From Umezawaea beigongshangensis (GTDB taxonomy: Bacteria > Actinomycetota > Actinomycetes > Mycobacteriales > Pseudonocardiaceae), in NCBI RefSeq assembly GCF_016464305.1, contig NZ_JAEIOJ010000010.1, forward strand, positions 1 to 64,000: DNA of 64,000 bases, in the 5' to 3' direction. A program made the translations under genes and the position numbers. Shown piece by piece: positions 1-8,745 of this stretch. Numbering within the stretch: position 1 is the first letter of the stretch; each line of letters begins with the position of its first letter. Below the pieces are notes generated by a model. The model did no database searches, had not been told where the DNA came from, and was given only the letters and a program-made list of their open reading frames with translations.

Positions 1-219
1 TGACCCCTGCCTCGCTCGTTCCGTCCCGCCTTCCGGCGTTCCGGCCCGTTCCGCGCTGGCAGAGAGAAAGTTACACGGCGGCCAACTGAGAGGCAAATCG
101 GGGTGCTCGCCACTCCGCGATCGAGGAAGTCCCTGGTCGCGCACGGTGCACCGACGGTCAAGGCGGGTTCTGCGGGCCCGTTGCGCGCAATGTTGTGACC
201 GGGGCCACGTCGAACGAGT

Positions 220-1380
220 TCAGCTGGGCGCGCTCGGCAGGTGCACGGTGACCGCCAGTCCTCCGCCGGGCACCGCTTCGGCCCGCACCCCTCCCCCGTG
301 CGCGGCCACCGCGGCCCGCACGATCGACAGGCCGAGTCCGGTCCCGCTGCGGGACGTGCGGTCGGCGGTGCCCCGGCGGAACGGCTCGAACAGCTCCTCC
401 ACCCGCTCGGGCACGACGAGGCGCCCCGACGAGGACACCCGCAGCACGGTCCACTCCGGACCACCGCGGGTCGTCGCCTCGATCCACCCTCCCGGCAGGT
501 TGTGCCGGACGGCGTTCTCCAGCAGGTTGCCCGCGATCCGCTCCAGCAGCGCGGGATCACCGACCGCGGGCGCGGGTTCGGTGTGGAACGTGGCGCGCAC
601 GCCGCGCTGCTCGGCCTCCGCGCGGACCGCGCGCCACGCGGAGCCGACGACGGCGGTCAGGTCCACGGGTTCGCGCACGGCGAGTCCGACGCCGTCCGTC
701 CTCGCGAGCAGCAGCAGGGCGCTCACCAGCTGCTCCGCACGTCCGGCCGCATCGCGCAGCACCCCGGCCATGCGGCGCAGCTCGGCGACGTCCGCGTCCG
801 GGTCGGCGAGCGTCACGTCCAGCTCGGTGCGGATCACCGACAGGGGGGTGCGCAGTTCGTGGCTCGCGTTCGCGACGAAGCGGCGCTGCGAGTCGAAGGC
901 CGCTTGCAGGCGGTCCAGCATCTCGTCGAAGGTGTCGGCCAGCTCGGCCACCTCGTCGCGCGGCCCCTCCAGGCGCAGGCGCTCGTCGAGCGACTCCGCC
1001 GACAACCTGCGCGCCGCCTCCGTCACGTCGTGCACGGGACGCAGCACCCGGCCGGTGATCGTCCAGGACAGGACCGCGGTGGCCAGCACCACGCACAGGA
1101 AGGCCACCGCGCCGGCGGCGAGCACGTCGGTGCGCGCCTGGTCGGCCAGGGCGTCGGAGAGCACGCGGACGTCGACGTCGCGCCCGTCGACGACGACGGT
1201 GCTGCCGTCGGGGAACTGCGGGGAGGAGTCGACGACGCGGCCCACGAGCAGCCAGCCGAGCCACAGCAGCAGGCCGCTCACCAGAGCGACGAGGCCGGTG
1301 CACAGGAGGGTGATCCGGGCGCGGAGACCCGGCCCGCGCCTGCTGGCGAGATCAGTTCTCAGCGGAGGCGTTCCCTGCAC
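220..1380 (-). CDS. Two-component sensor histidine kinase
   Basis: Membrane sensor kinase of about 386 residues that would autophosphorylate on histidine and pass phosphate to the response regulator encoded just upstream. Two hydrophobic segments near the N-terminus (TLLCTGLVALVSGLLLWL and a second about 80 residues later) flank a short extracytoplasmic loop. They are followed by a HAMP-like linker, the H-box NASHELRTPLSVI, the N-box NLLENAVRHN and the G-box GTGLGLSIV. The short sensor loop names no ligand. The start is uncertain. I chose the GTG that overlaps the end of the regulator gene by 29 bases, because the longer reading adds residues that look non-native. Regulator then kinase in one transcript is the usual OmpR-type order. 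Confidence 0.9.
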   Translation of the reverse strand: MQGTPPLRTDLASRRGPGLRARITLLCTGLVALVSGLLLWLGWLLVGRVVDSSPQFPDGSTVVVDGRDVDVRVLSDALADQARTDVLAAGAVAFLCVVLATAVLSWTITGRVLRPVHDVTEAARRLSAESLDERLRLEGPRDEVAELADTFDEMLDRLQAAFDSQRRFVANASHELRTPLSVIRTELDVTLADPDADVAELRRMAGVLRDAAGRAEQLVSALLLLARTDGVGLAVREPVDLTAVVGSAWRAVRAEAEQRGVRATFHTEPAPAVGDPALLERIAGNLLENAVRHNLPGGWIEATTRGGPEWTVLRVSSSGRLVVPERVEELFEPFRRGTADRTSRSGTGLGLSIVRAAVAAHGGGVRAEAVPGGGLAVTVHLPSAPS

Positions 1381-2035
1381 TGGGCACCCGGTAGCCCGAG
1401 CCGACGACGGTGTCGATGATGCCGGGCTCACCCAGCTTCTTGCGCAGGGTCATCACGGTGACGCGCACCGTGGTGGTGAACGGGTCGGCGTTCTCGTCCC
1501 ACACGCGTTCGAGGAGTTCCTCGCTGCTGACGACGGACCCCTTGGCGGCGAGCAGCACCTCCAGCACGCCGAACTCCTTGCGGGTCAGCTCGACGGGGTC
1601 GCCACTGCGCTGCACGGTCCGGCGGGCGGGGTCCAGCTCGACGTCGCGGGCGCTGAGCACGGGAGGCGTGGCCGGGGTGGCGCGGCGGGCCAGGGCGCGG
1701 ACCCGCGCCACCAGCTCGGGGAACGCGAACGGCTTGGCCAGGTAGTCGTCGGCCCCCAGCGACAGGCCCTCGACGCGGTCGGAGATCCCACCGCTCGCGG
1801 TCAGCATCATCACCCGGGTGAGGGCTCCGGAGCTGAGGATCTCCGTGCAGAGCTCGTCACCGGACATGCCGGGGAGGTCCCGGTCGAGCACCACCACGTC
1901 GTACCGGGTGACGGTCGACTTCTCGTGGCCGGACTCGCCGTCGTAGGCGACGTCCACGGCCATGCCCTCGCGCCGCAGCCCGCGCGCGATCGCGTCGGCC
2001 AGCGGTACCTCGTCCTCGACTACCAGGATTCGCAC
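1352..2035 (-). CDS. OmpR/PhoB-family response regulator
   Basis: DNA-binding response regulator of 227 residues, partner of the downstream kinase. The receiver domain starts RILVVEDE, has the phospho-acceptor Asp in VVVLDRDLPG, and the conserved Lys in LAKPFAFPELVARV. The C-terminal winged helix contains LTRKEFGVLEVLL and ends in VGSGYRV. I start at the GTG giving VRILVVEDE, not 12 codons upstream, because the receiver fold begins there. A -10-like CACCTT lies exactly six bases before this GTG, which fits a leaderless transcript. Target genes cannot be read from the sequence. Confidence 0.93.
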   Translation of the reverse strand: MRILVVEDEVPLADAIARGLRREGMAVDVAYDGESGHEKSTVTRYDVVVLDRDLPGMSGDELCTEILSSGALTRVMMLTASGGISDRVEGLSLGADDYLAKPFAFPELVARVRALARRATPATPPVLSARDVELDPARRTVQRSGDPVELTRKEFGVLEVLLAAKGSVVSSEELLERVWDENADPFTTTVRVTVMTLRKKLGEPGIIDTVVGSGYRVPSAGNASAEN

Positions 2036-2102
2036 CCCACAAAGGTGCCACAAGCCCGGACGGGCCGACACGCCTCAGCCGGACGTGGGGGACGATGCGG
2101 AC
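2036..2102. promoter_or_regulatory. Divergent leaderless promoter region
   Basis: This 67-base gap separates the response regulator (minus) from the DUF6221 gene (plus). On the minus strand CACCTT (plus 2042-2047) sits six bases before the regulator GTG. On the plus strand GACGAT (2091-2096) sits six bases before the ATG at 2103. Both have the A at position 2 and T at position 6 typical of actinobacterial -10 elements. There is no Shine-Dalgarno sequence before either start. Calling these promoters is inference. Confidence 0.45.
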
Positions 2103-2492
2103 ATGCAGATCGCCGAATTCCTGCGCCGCCGGATCACCGAGGACGAACGAGCGGCCAGCGCCGCGGCCAGCGCGGGGGTGGCCGGTTGGCACGTCGCGGG
2201 CTCCCCGCGCTCCGACGACGAGGGTCCGGTCGAGTTCGACCCGACCGTCTACGACGAGATCATGCCGTCCGAGGAGGAGGCGGTCCACATCGTGCGGCAC
2301 GACCCGGCGAGGGTGCTGCGGGACGTGCTGGCGAAGCGCGGCATCGTGGACCGGCACGCGCCGGTGGACGGCGGGGCGGGTGCGGTGTCGTGCGCCTGGG
2401 ACCGCACGCCGTACCCGTGCCTCGACCTGCGCGACCTGGCCACGACGTACCTCGACCACCCCGACTTCGACGACGACTGGAAGACGAGCTGA
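2103..2492 (+). CDS. DUF6221 family protein
   Basis: Small acidic protein of 129 residues. It matches the actinobacterial DUF6221 pattern: an opening like MQIAEFLRRRITEDE, a middle segment with HIVRHDPARVLRDV where a residue triplet is recomputed as A-K-R, and a conserved end with CLDLRDLATTYLDHPDF. The family has no established function and is common on actinomycete chromosomes and phages. No membrane segment or signal peptide is seen. The ATG was chosen because the family signature starts there and a -10-like GACGAT lies six bases upstream. It stands alone, divergent from the two-component operon and convergent with dxs. Confidence 0.8.
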   Translation: MQIAEFLRRRITEDERAASAAASAGVAGWHVAGSPRSDDEGPVEFDPTVYDEIMPSEEEAVHIVRHDPARVLRDVLAKRGIVDRHAPVDGGAGAVSCAWDRTPYPCLDLRDLATTYLDHPDFDDDWKTS

Positions 2493-2497
2493 CGCGC

Positions 2498-2530
2498 CGG
2501 GGAGCACCCGCTGCGCACGGGTGCTCCCCG
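2498..2530. terminator. Bidirectional hairpin terminator
   Basis: A 13-bp perfect stem (arms 2498-2510 and 2518-2530, cggggagcacccg and its complement) with a 7-base loop sits between the converging DUF6221 and dxs stop codons. There is no U-tract, as is usual in actinomycetes, so it is probably used in both directions. Confidence 0.75.
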
Positions 2531-2537
2531 AGCGGGT

Positions 2538-4457
2538 CTACTGCTCGGCGGCCTGCGGGGCGTCCACCTCGGACTCGCCGAGGTGGACCGCGGCCCACTC
2601 GGTGATCCGCCGCGCCACGTCCTGCGCGGTGAGCCCGATGTCGGCGAGCACCTCGACGCGCTCGCCGTGGTCGTGGAACCGCTGGGGCACACCGATGTCG
2701 CGCAGCGGGACCTCGACGTCGTTGTCGCGCATCAGCGCGGCGAGCGACCAGCCGAAGCCGCCGTGCCGGCCGCCGTCCTCGACGGTGACGACCATGCGGT
2801 GCGCGGCGGCGAGGTCGAGCAGCTCGCGCGGGACGGGCGTGATCCAGCGCGGGTCGACGACGGTGACGCCGATGCCCTGGTCGGCCAGTCGCTGGGCGGC
2901 GTCCATGGCCAGTTCGCCGAACGCGCCCACGGAGACGAGGAGCACGTCGGCGGCCTCGTCACCGGCCGGGCGGTGCAGCACGTCCACGGTGCCGACGCGC
3001 TCCAGCGCGGGCAGGTCGCCGCCCACGGACGCCTTGGGGTAGCGCAGCACGGACGGCGCGTCGTCGATCTCGACGGCCTCCCGCAGCTCCTCGCGCAGGG
3101 TGGCCGCGTCGCGCGGCGCCGCGACGTGGATGCCGGGGATCACGCCGAGGATCGACATGTCCCACATGCCGTGGTGGCTCGCGCCGTCCGGGCCGGTGAT
3201 CCCGGCGCGGTCGAGCACGACCGTGACGCCCTGCCCGTGCAGCGCGACGTCCATCAGGAGCTGGTCGAACGCCCGGTTGAGGAACGTGGCGTAGACGGCC
3301 ACGACGGGATGCAGCCCGCCGATCGCCATGCCCGCGGCCGAGGTCATGGCGTGCTGCTCGGCGATGCCGACGTCGAAGCAGCGGTCGGGGTGGGCGTTGG
3401 CGAACTTGTCCAGCCCCGTCGGGCCGCGCATCGCGGCGGTGATGGCCACGACGTCGGGGCGCTCGGAGCCGATGGCGGCCAGCTCGTCGGCGAACACGTG
3501 GGTCCACGTGCGCTTGGACGGGCCGACGTTCTCACCCGTGATCGGGTCGATCACGCCGGTGGCGTGCATCTGGTCGGCCTCGTGGTTCTCCGCGGGCGCG
3601 AAGCCGTTGCCCTTGCGGGTCACCGCGTGGACGATGACGGGTCCGCCGAAGGACTTGGCGCGCTGGAGCGCCGACTCCAGGGTGGTGAAGTCGTGGCCGT
3701 CGACCGGGCCGATGTACTTCAGTCCGAGGTCCTCGAACATGGCCTGCGGGCTGATGGCGTCCTTGATGCCGCGCTTGGCCGCGTGCAGCGCCGCGTAGAC
3801 GGGCTTGCCGACCAGCGGGGTCTGCTGGAGCGCCGTGCGGCCCGCTTCCAGGACGCGCTCGTAGCCCGGCTGCAGGCGCAGGGTCGACAGGTGGTCCGCG
3901 AGCCCGCCGATCGTGGGCGAGTAGGAGCGGCCGTTGTCGTTGACGACGATCACCACGGGCCGGGTCTTGTCGGCCGCGATGTTGTTGAGCGCCTCCCAGC
4001 ACATGCCGCCGGTGAGGGCGCCGTCGCCGACGACCGCGACGACGTGCCGGCGCGCGCCCTTCAGCTGGTAGGCCTTGGCCAGGCCGTCGGCGTAGGACAG
4101 CGCCGTGGAGGCGTGGCTGTTCTCCTGGACGTCGTGCTCGCTCTCCGAGCGCGACGGGTAGCCCGACATGCCGCCCTGCTGGCGCAGCGTGTCGAAGCCG
4201 TCCCGCCGACCGGTGACGATCTTGTGCACGTAGCTCTGGTGTCCGGTGTCGAACACCACCGAGTCGTGCGGTGAGTCGAACACCCGGTGCACGGCGAGGG
4301 TCAGCTCGACCACGCCGAGGTTGGGCCCCAGGTGCCCACCGGTCCGGGAGACCTTATCGACCAGGAAGCGCCGGATCTCCTCCGACAGGCGCTCCATCTC
4401 GTCGTGATCCAGTCGTTTCAGATCGGCCGGTCCCTGCACGGATTCCAGCAGCGTCAC
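2538..4457 (-). CDS. dxs: 1-Deoxy-D-xylulose-5-phosphate synthase
   Basis: Thiamine-diphosphate enzyme that condenses pyruvate and glyceraldehyde 3-phosphate to 1-deoxy-D-xylulose 5-phosphate. This is the first step of the MEP isoprenoid pathway and also feeds thiamine and pyridoxal synthesis. At 639 residues it has the normal length. Seen are the N-terminal [17 protein letters not shown], the ThDP/Mg motif [17 protein letters not shown], the pyrimidine-domain segment [15 protein letters not shown] and the [10 protein letters not shown] stretch. The GTG start has a GAGG-type ribosome site. It corresponds to dxs1 of M. tuberculosis, where the next genes leftward and rightward are also conserved. 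The gene is separated from the methyltransferase upstream by a hairpin, so it likely has its own promoter in 4458-4600. Confidence 0.97.
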   Translation of the reverse strand: MTLLESVQGPADLKRLDHDEMERLSEEIRRFLVDKVSRTGGHLGPNLGVVELTLAVHRVFDSPHDSVVFDTGHQSYVHKIVTGRRDGFDTLRQQGGMSGYPSRSESEHDVQENSHASTALSYADGLAKAYQLKGARRHVVAVVGDGALTGGMCWEALNNIAADKTRPVVIVVNDNGRSYSPTIGGLADHLSTLRLQPGYERVLEAGRTALQQTPLVGKPVYAALHAAKRGIKDAISPQAMFEDLGLKYIGPVDGHDFTTLESALQRAKSFGGPVIVHAVTRKGNGFAPAENHEADQMHATGVIDPITGENVGPSKRTWTHVFADELAAIGSERPDVVAITAAMRGPTGLDKFANAHPDRCFDVGIAEQHAMTSAAGMAIGGLHPVVAVYATFLNRAFDQLLMDVALHGQGVTVVLDRAGITGPDGASHHGMWDMSILGVIPGIHVAAPRDAATLREELREAVEIDDAPSVLRYPKASVGGDLPALERVGTVDVLHRPAGDEAADVLLVSVGAFGELAMDAAQRLADQGIGVTVVDPRWITPVPRELLDLAAAHRMVVTVEDGGRHGGFGWSLAALMRDNDVEVPLRDIGVPQRFHDHGERVEVLADIGLTAQDVARRITEWAAVHLGESEVDAPQAAEQ

Positions 4458-4600
4458 CGCTCCACCTCGCCCTGTGGTTGCCCGCCGTTTCAGCCCGCAC
4501 CGGGTGGGTGGGGGCTTCCGGCCAGTCTAGAGAGAGCCCGCTGAGATGCCGTGCCCGCGTGCTCGCGCTCGGTGCGCGCAGGTGGTCTGACCTGCTGGTG

Positions 4601-4626
4601 GGTGGTGATCTGTGGCGATCACCACC
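4601..4626 (-). terminator. Hairpin after the RNA methyltransferase
   Basis: Ten-base perfect arms GGTGGTGATC (4601-4610) and GATCACCACC (4617-4626) with a 6-base loop lie immediately after the stop of the minus-strand methyltransferase gene. It is a probable terminator of the permease-methyltransferase operon, upstream of dxs. Confidence 0.6.
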
Positions 4627-4630
4627 GGTG

Positions 4631-5995
4631 TCAGCCCTCGTCCGTGCCGAGCTCCTGGGCGCCGTCCTCCTCTGCGCCGTCCTCCTCTGCGGGCACCAGC
4701 AGCGCCACGCACTCGACGTGGTGGGTCATCGGGAAGGCGTCGAACGCGCGCAGGTTCGCCAGCCGGTAGCCCTGCTCGGCGAAGATCGCCACGTCGCGGG
4801 CCAGCGCGGCCGGGTCGCACGCGACGTAGACCACCCTGGCCGGTCCGCGGCGGGTGATCTCGCCGACGACGGCGCGTCCGGCTCCCTTGCGGGGCGGGTC
4901 GAGCACGACGACGTCGGGCCGGTCGTCGGCGAGGGACGGCGAGGTCAGCGCGTGCTCGACCTTGATGCCGACGAACTCGACCTGCGGCAGGTCGCTCAGG
5001 TTGCGGCGGCCGTCGGCGACGGCGCGGGAGCTCGACTCGACGACGAGCACGGAGCCGGTCTCGCCGACCTGGTCGGCCAGCACGGAGGCGAAGAGGCCGA
5101 CGCCGCCGTAGAGGTCCCAGGCCCGCTCGCCGGGCAGCGCGCCCGCCCACTTGCGCACGGCGGAGGCCAGCACGTCGGCCGCGGCGTGGTGGACCTGCCA
5201 GAACGCGTCGGCGGACAGGTCCCAGGTGCGCCCGGCGGCCTGCTCGACCGCGCGCTCGCCGCCCTTGACCCGGCGGGTGCGCACGGGCACGAGGCCGTGG
5301 CCGCGCTTGGCCTCGACGGTGATCTCGGACAGGTGCAGCTCGCCGGTGTGGTCGACGGTCATCTGCTGCTCGGTGTCGTGCGGCCAGTCGCGCTTGGCGA
5401 CCGCCTCGACGGCGCCGGGCACGGTGATCGGGCAGTGGTCGACCGCGATGATCCGGTGGCTGTGGAAGGCGCGGAAGCCCGCCCTGCCCTTCCGGTCGGC
5501 CGCGGTGCGGGCACGGGTGCGCCACTGCAGCGGCCCGCCGGGCAGCTCCTCGACGACGACGTCCAGCTCCAGCTTCGCGAGCCGGGACAGCTGCTCGGCG
5601 ACCACGGCCGCCTTCGCGTCGCGCTGCCACTCCCAGGAGGCGTGCTGCCAGTCGCAGCCGCCGCAGCGGCCGGGGCCGGAGAACGGGCAGGCGGGTTCCA
5701 CCCGATCGGGCGAGGCGGTGAGCACCTCGACGGCGTCGGCGCGGCAGAACGACCCGCCGTTGTCCTCGGTGACCCTGGCCACGACGCGCTCACCGGGAAG
5801 GGTGTGCCGCACGAAGAGCACGCGGCCCTCGTGGCGGGCGACGCAGTGGCCGCCGTGGGCGACCGGGCCGACCTCCACCTCGACCAGCCTGTCGCGCCAG
5901 TCCTGCTTCTCGGCCTTCGGCGTACCCGCCGCGGCCCTGGTGGTCGTGGTCTCGGGGGCTGTGTTCACTCGGGCCGCACTCTCTGGGGTGTTCAC
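4631..5995 (-). CDS. TrmA/RlmD-family 23S rRNA or tRNA uracil-5-methyltransferase
   Basis: SAM-dependent RNA (uracil-5) methyltransferase of 454 residues. An N-terminal TRAM-like RNA-binding domain is followed by an iron-sulfur cysteine cluster (CPFSGPGRCGGC), as in RlmD. The SAM domain contains DLYGGVGLFA and LDPPRKGAGRAV, and the catalytic Cys lies in VYVACDPAAL. The exact target base cannot be decided from sequence. The start is the GTG at 5995, whose GTGA overlaps the permease stop by four bases, implying translational coupling. A much longer in-frame reading upstream is only the shadow of the permease gene. The orthologue in M. tuberculosis is Rv2689c in the same position. The N-terminal 30 residues are Thr/Ala-rich and probably unstructured. 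Confidence 0.92.
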   Translation of the reverse strand: MNTPESAARVNTAPETTTTRAAAGTPKAEKQDWRDRLVEVEVGPVAHGGHCVARHEGRVLFVRHTLPGERVVARVTEDNGGSFCRADAVEVLTASPDRVEPACPFSGPGRCGGCDWQHASWEWQRDAKAAVVAEQLSRLAKLELDVVVEELPGGPLQWRTRARTAADRKGRAGFRAFHSHRIIAVDHCPITVPGAVEAVAKRDWPHDTEQQMTVDHTGELHLSEITVEAKRGHGLVPVRTRRVKGGERAVEQAAGRTWDLSADAFWQVHHAAADVLASAVRKWAGALPGERAWDLYGGVGLFASVLADQVGETGSVLVVESSSRAVADGRRNLSDLPQVEFVGIKVEHALTSPSLADDRPDVVVLDPPRKGAGRAVVGEITRRGPARVVYVACDPAALARDVAIFAEQGYRLANLRAFDAFPMTHHVECVALLVPAEEDGAEEDGAQELGTDEG

Positions 5996-7986
5996 TCGGG
6001 ATCTCTCGTGTCGAGCCCGCGCCTGATGGCACCGGGAGCGACCACGGGCTTGTCGCTCACCTTCACCGAGGATGCCAGTTGCCAGGGCACGCTCGTGACC
6101 ATGACCCCCGGCTGGAACAGCAGACGGCCCTTGAGCCGCAGCGCGCTCTGGTTGTGCAGGAACTGCTCCCACCAGTGTCCGACCACGTACTCGGGGATGA
6201 AGACGGTGACCACGTCGCGGGGGTTGTCGGTGCGCACGCGCTTGACGTAGTCGAGGACCGGCTTGGTGATCTCCCGGTAGGGGGACTCGATGACCTTCAG
6301 GGGCACCTTGAAGTTCTCGCGCCCCCACTCCTGCACGAGGCGGCGGGTGTCCGCGTCGTCGACGTTGACCGTCACGGCCTCCAGCACGTCGGGCCGGGTC
6401 GCCTTGGCGTAGGACAGGGCGCGCAGCGTCGGCATGTGCAGCTTCGACACCAGGACCATCGCGTGGTTGCGGGCGGGCAGCACGCGCACCCGTTCCTGCT
6501 CGCGCAGTTCCTCGGCCACCCGGTCGTAGTGGCGGCGGATGGCCGTCATGAGGGCGTAGATGGCCGCCATGGCCGCGATGGCGATCCACGCGCCGGCGAG
6601 GAACTTCGTGAGCAGCACGACGACCAGCACCGAACCGGTCATGACCAGGCCGATGGTGTTGATCGCCTGCGAGCGGCGCATCCGGCGGCGCTGCTCGGGG
6701 TCGGTCTCGGTGGCGAGCAGCCGGTTCCAGTGCCGGATCATGCCCGTCTGGCTCAGGGTGAACGACACGAAGACGCCCACGATGTAGAGCTGGATGAGGC
6801 GGGTCACCTCGGCGTCGAACGCGATGACCAGGACGATGGCCGCGCCGGCCAGGAAGACGATGCCGTTGCTGAACGCCAGGCGGTCACCGCGGGTGTGCAG
6901 CTGTCGCGGCAGGTAGCGGTCCTGGGCGAGGATCGAGCCGAGGACCGGGAAGCCGTTGAAGGCGGTGTTGGCGGCGAGCACCAGGATCAGCGCGGTGACG
7001 ACGGTGATGAAGAAGAACCCGGCGGGGAAGCCCTCGAAGACCGCTCCGGCGATCTGGGCGACCATCGTCTTCTGCACGTAGCCCTCGGGGGCTCCGACGA
7101 GCTGGTGAGCGGGGTCCTCTGCCATCTTCACGCCGGTCAGCTGGGCCAGCACGATCAGCCCCATGAGCATCACGACGGCGATGCCGCCCATGAGCAGCAG
7201 CGTCGTGGCCGCGTTGCGGGACTTGGGCTTGCGGAAGGCGGGGACGCCGTTGCTGATCGCCTCGACGCCCGTCAGCGCGGCGCACCCGGAGGAGAACGCG
7301 CGCAGGACGAGGAACACGAACGCGAGCCCCATCAGGTGGTCGTCCTCGGCGCGCAGCTCGAAGTCGGCGCTGTCGGCGCGCATGTCGTCGCCGAGGACGA
7401 AGCCGCGCACGAGGCCGTAGCCGATCATGCCGACGACACCGACCATGAACGCGTAGGTGGGGATCGCGAAGGCGCTGCCCGACTCGCGGATGCCGCGCAG
7501 GTTCACGGCGGTCAGCAGCACGATCGCGACGACGGCGAACGCCACCTTGTGCGTGGCGACGAACGGGACGGCGGAGCCGATGTTCGCGGCGGCCGAGGAG
7601 ATCGACACGGCGACCGTGAGGATGTAGTCCACGAGCAGCGCGCTGCCCACGGTGAGGCCCGCCCTGCGCCCCAGGTTGACGGTGGCGACCTCGTAGTCAC
7701 CGCCGCCGGACGGGTAGGCGTGCACGTTCTGCCGGTAGCTCGCGACGACCACGAGCATCACCAGCACGACCACGACGCCGATCCACGGCGACAGGGCGTA
7801 AGCGGACAAACCGGCCACGGACAGGACGAGGAAGATCTCCTCGGGCGCGTAGGCGACCGAGGACATGGCGTCCGAGGCGAACACCGGCAGCGCGATCCGC
7901 TTGGGGAGCAGGGTGTGCGCCAGACGGTCGCTGCGGAAGGGCCTGCCGACCACGAGTCGTTTGGCGGCGGTTGTCAGCTTGGACAC
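5992..7986 (-). CDS. APC-superfamily permease, KimA-like potassium transporter candidate
   Basis: Integral membrane protein of 664 residues. About 12 transmembrane segments occupy residues 35-470, beginning with IALPVFASDAMSSVAYAPEE. They are followed by a cytoplasmic C-terminal domain of about 190 residues with an alternating strand-helix pattern. The layout resembles KimA (YdaO) of Bacillus subtilis, a potassium importer of the APC superfamily. Its place beside the potassium-gating ceoBC genes supports an ion rather than amino-acid substrate, but this is inference. The orthologue in M. tuberculosis is Rv2690c. The GTG start lacks a strong ribosome site. TACGCT lies eight bases upstream on the minus strand, so the transcript may have almost no leader. 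It is the first gene of an operon with the RNA methyltransferase. Confidence 0.85.
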   Translation of the reverse strand: MSKLTTAAKRLVVGRPFRSDRLAHTLLPKRIALPVFASDAMSSVAYAPEEIFLVLSVAGLSAYALSPWIGVVVVLVMLVVVASYRQNVHAYPSGGGDYEVATVNLGRRAGLTVGSALLVDYILTVAVSISSAAANIGSAVPFVATHKVAFAVVAIVLLTAVNLRGIRESGSAFAIPTYAFMVGVVGMIGYGLVRGFVLGDDMRADSADFELRAEDDHLMGLAFVFLVLRAFSSGCAALTGVEAISNGVPAFRKPKSRNAATTLLLMGGIAVVMLMGLIVLAQLTGVKMAEDPAHQLVGAPEGYVQKTMVAQIAGAVFEGFPAGFFFITVVTALILVLAANTAFNGFPVLGSILAQDRYLPRQLHTRGDRLAFSNGIVFLAGAAIVLVIAFDAEVTRLIQLYIVGVFVSFTLSQTGMIRHWNRLLATETDPEQRRRMRRSQAINTIGLVMTGSVLVVVLLTKFLAGAWIAIAAMAAIYALMTAIRRHYDRVAEELREQERVRVLPARNHAMVLVSKLHMPTLRALSYAKATRPDVLEAVTVNVDDADTRRLVQEWGRENFKVPLKVIESPYREITKPVLDYVKRVRTDNPRDVVTVFIPEYVVGHWWEQFLHNQSALRLKGRLLFQPGVMVTSVPWQLASSVKVSDKPVVAPGAIRRGLDTRDPE

Positions 7987-8079
7987 GAGAGAACAGCGTA
8001 TGCGCTCCGGTCACCGTTTCGGCGCAATGATGGGTAGGTTCGCACCACCAGTGCGCCAGCGGTGACGAGGAGGCAGGTC

Positions 8080-8745
8080 GTGCATGTGGTGATCATGGGC
8101 TGTGGCCGGGTGGGGACGTCCCTGGCCAGGGCTCTGGAGCGCCTGGACCACCAGGTCGCGATCATCGACAAGGACCCGCAGTCCTTCCGTCGCCTCGGCA
8201 GCGACTTCCACGGCCAGCAGGTCGTCGGCAACGGCTTCGACCGGCAGGTCCTGGTCGAGGCGGGGGTCGAGCGCGCCGGCGCGTTCGCGGCCGTGTCCAG
8301 CGGGGACAACTCGAACATCCTCTCCGCGCGCGTGGCCAGGGAGACCTTCGGCGTGCAGCACGTCGTGGCCCGCATCTACGACCACAAGCGCGCCGCCGTA
8401 TACGAGCGGCTGGGCATCCCGACCGTGGCCACGGTGCCGTGGAGCACCGACCGGTTGCTGCGGATGCTGCTGCCGGAGGGCACGTCCACGGAGTGGCGCG
8501 ACCCGTCCGGGACGGTCGCGGTGATGCAGCTCCCGCTGCACGAGGACTGGATCGGTCGCTCGGTCCGGGACCTCCAGGAGGCCACCGGCTGCCGGGTCGC
8601 GTTCATCATGAGGTTCGGGACGGGCGTGCTGCCCGGCTCGAAGACCCTCGTGCAGGCCGACGACGTGATCTACGTCGCAGCACTGTCCGGCACGGTCACC
8701 GAGGTGGCCGCCGCCGGTCTCCAGTCCCCCGAGGAGGGCAACTGA
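8080..8745 (+). CDS. ceoB: TrkA-type potassium channel/transporter regulatory subunit
   Basis: Cytoplasmic RCK protein of 221 residues that binds NAD(H) and probably gates potassium transport. The Rossmann motif is VHVVIMGCGRVGTSLARALE, the acidic end of strand 2 is VAIIDKD, and a RCK_C domain follows from about residue 140 (LHEDWIGRSVRDLQ). I start at the GTG of VHVVIMGCG because gaggaggc lies 6-8 bases upstream. The ATG 18 bases earlier precedes that site. The next gene, a paralogue, overlaps by one base. The potassium permease candidate is transcribed divergently from the 93-base gap. Equivalent to Rv2691. Confidence 0.93.
   Translation: MHVVIMGCGRVGTSLARALERLDHQVAIIDKDPQSFRRLGSDFHGQQVVGNGFDRQVLVEAGVERAGAFAAVSSGDNSNILSARVARETFGVQHVVARIYDHKRAAVYERLGIPTVATVPWSTDRLLRMLLPEGTSTEWRDPSGTVAVMQLPLHEDWIGRSVRDLQEATGCRVAFIMRFGTGVLPGSKTLVQADDVIYVAALSGTVTEVAAAGLQSPEEGN

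Noticed and set aside
1-219. Possible gene end left of the histidine kinase
   Set aside because: Only repeated gttcc-like bits are seen; no frame continues in with family resemblance.
146-2605. Long open frames on the plus strand across the histidine kinase and regulator genes
   Set aside because: Arg/Ser/Pro-rich translations with no family resemblance; they are GC-driven shadows of the two minus-strand genes.
2583-4274. A 563-codon frame antisense to dxs
   Set aside because: Its translation has only the His/Arg/Asp composition of a reverse shadow, and dxs is unmistakable.
5996-6589. An N-terminal extension of the RNA methyltransferase of almost 200 residues
   Set aside because: It covers the permease gene in another frame; the GTGA overlap at 5995 gives the normal family length.
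7987-8079. A ydaO-type c-di-AMP riboswitch before the permease
   Set aside because: The gap of 93 bases is too short and shows no conserved fold; TACGCT suggests almost no leader.
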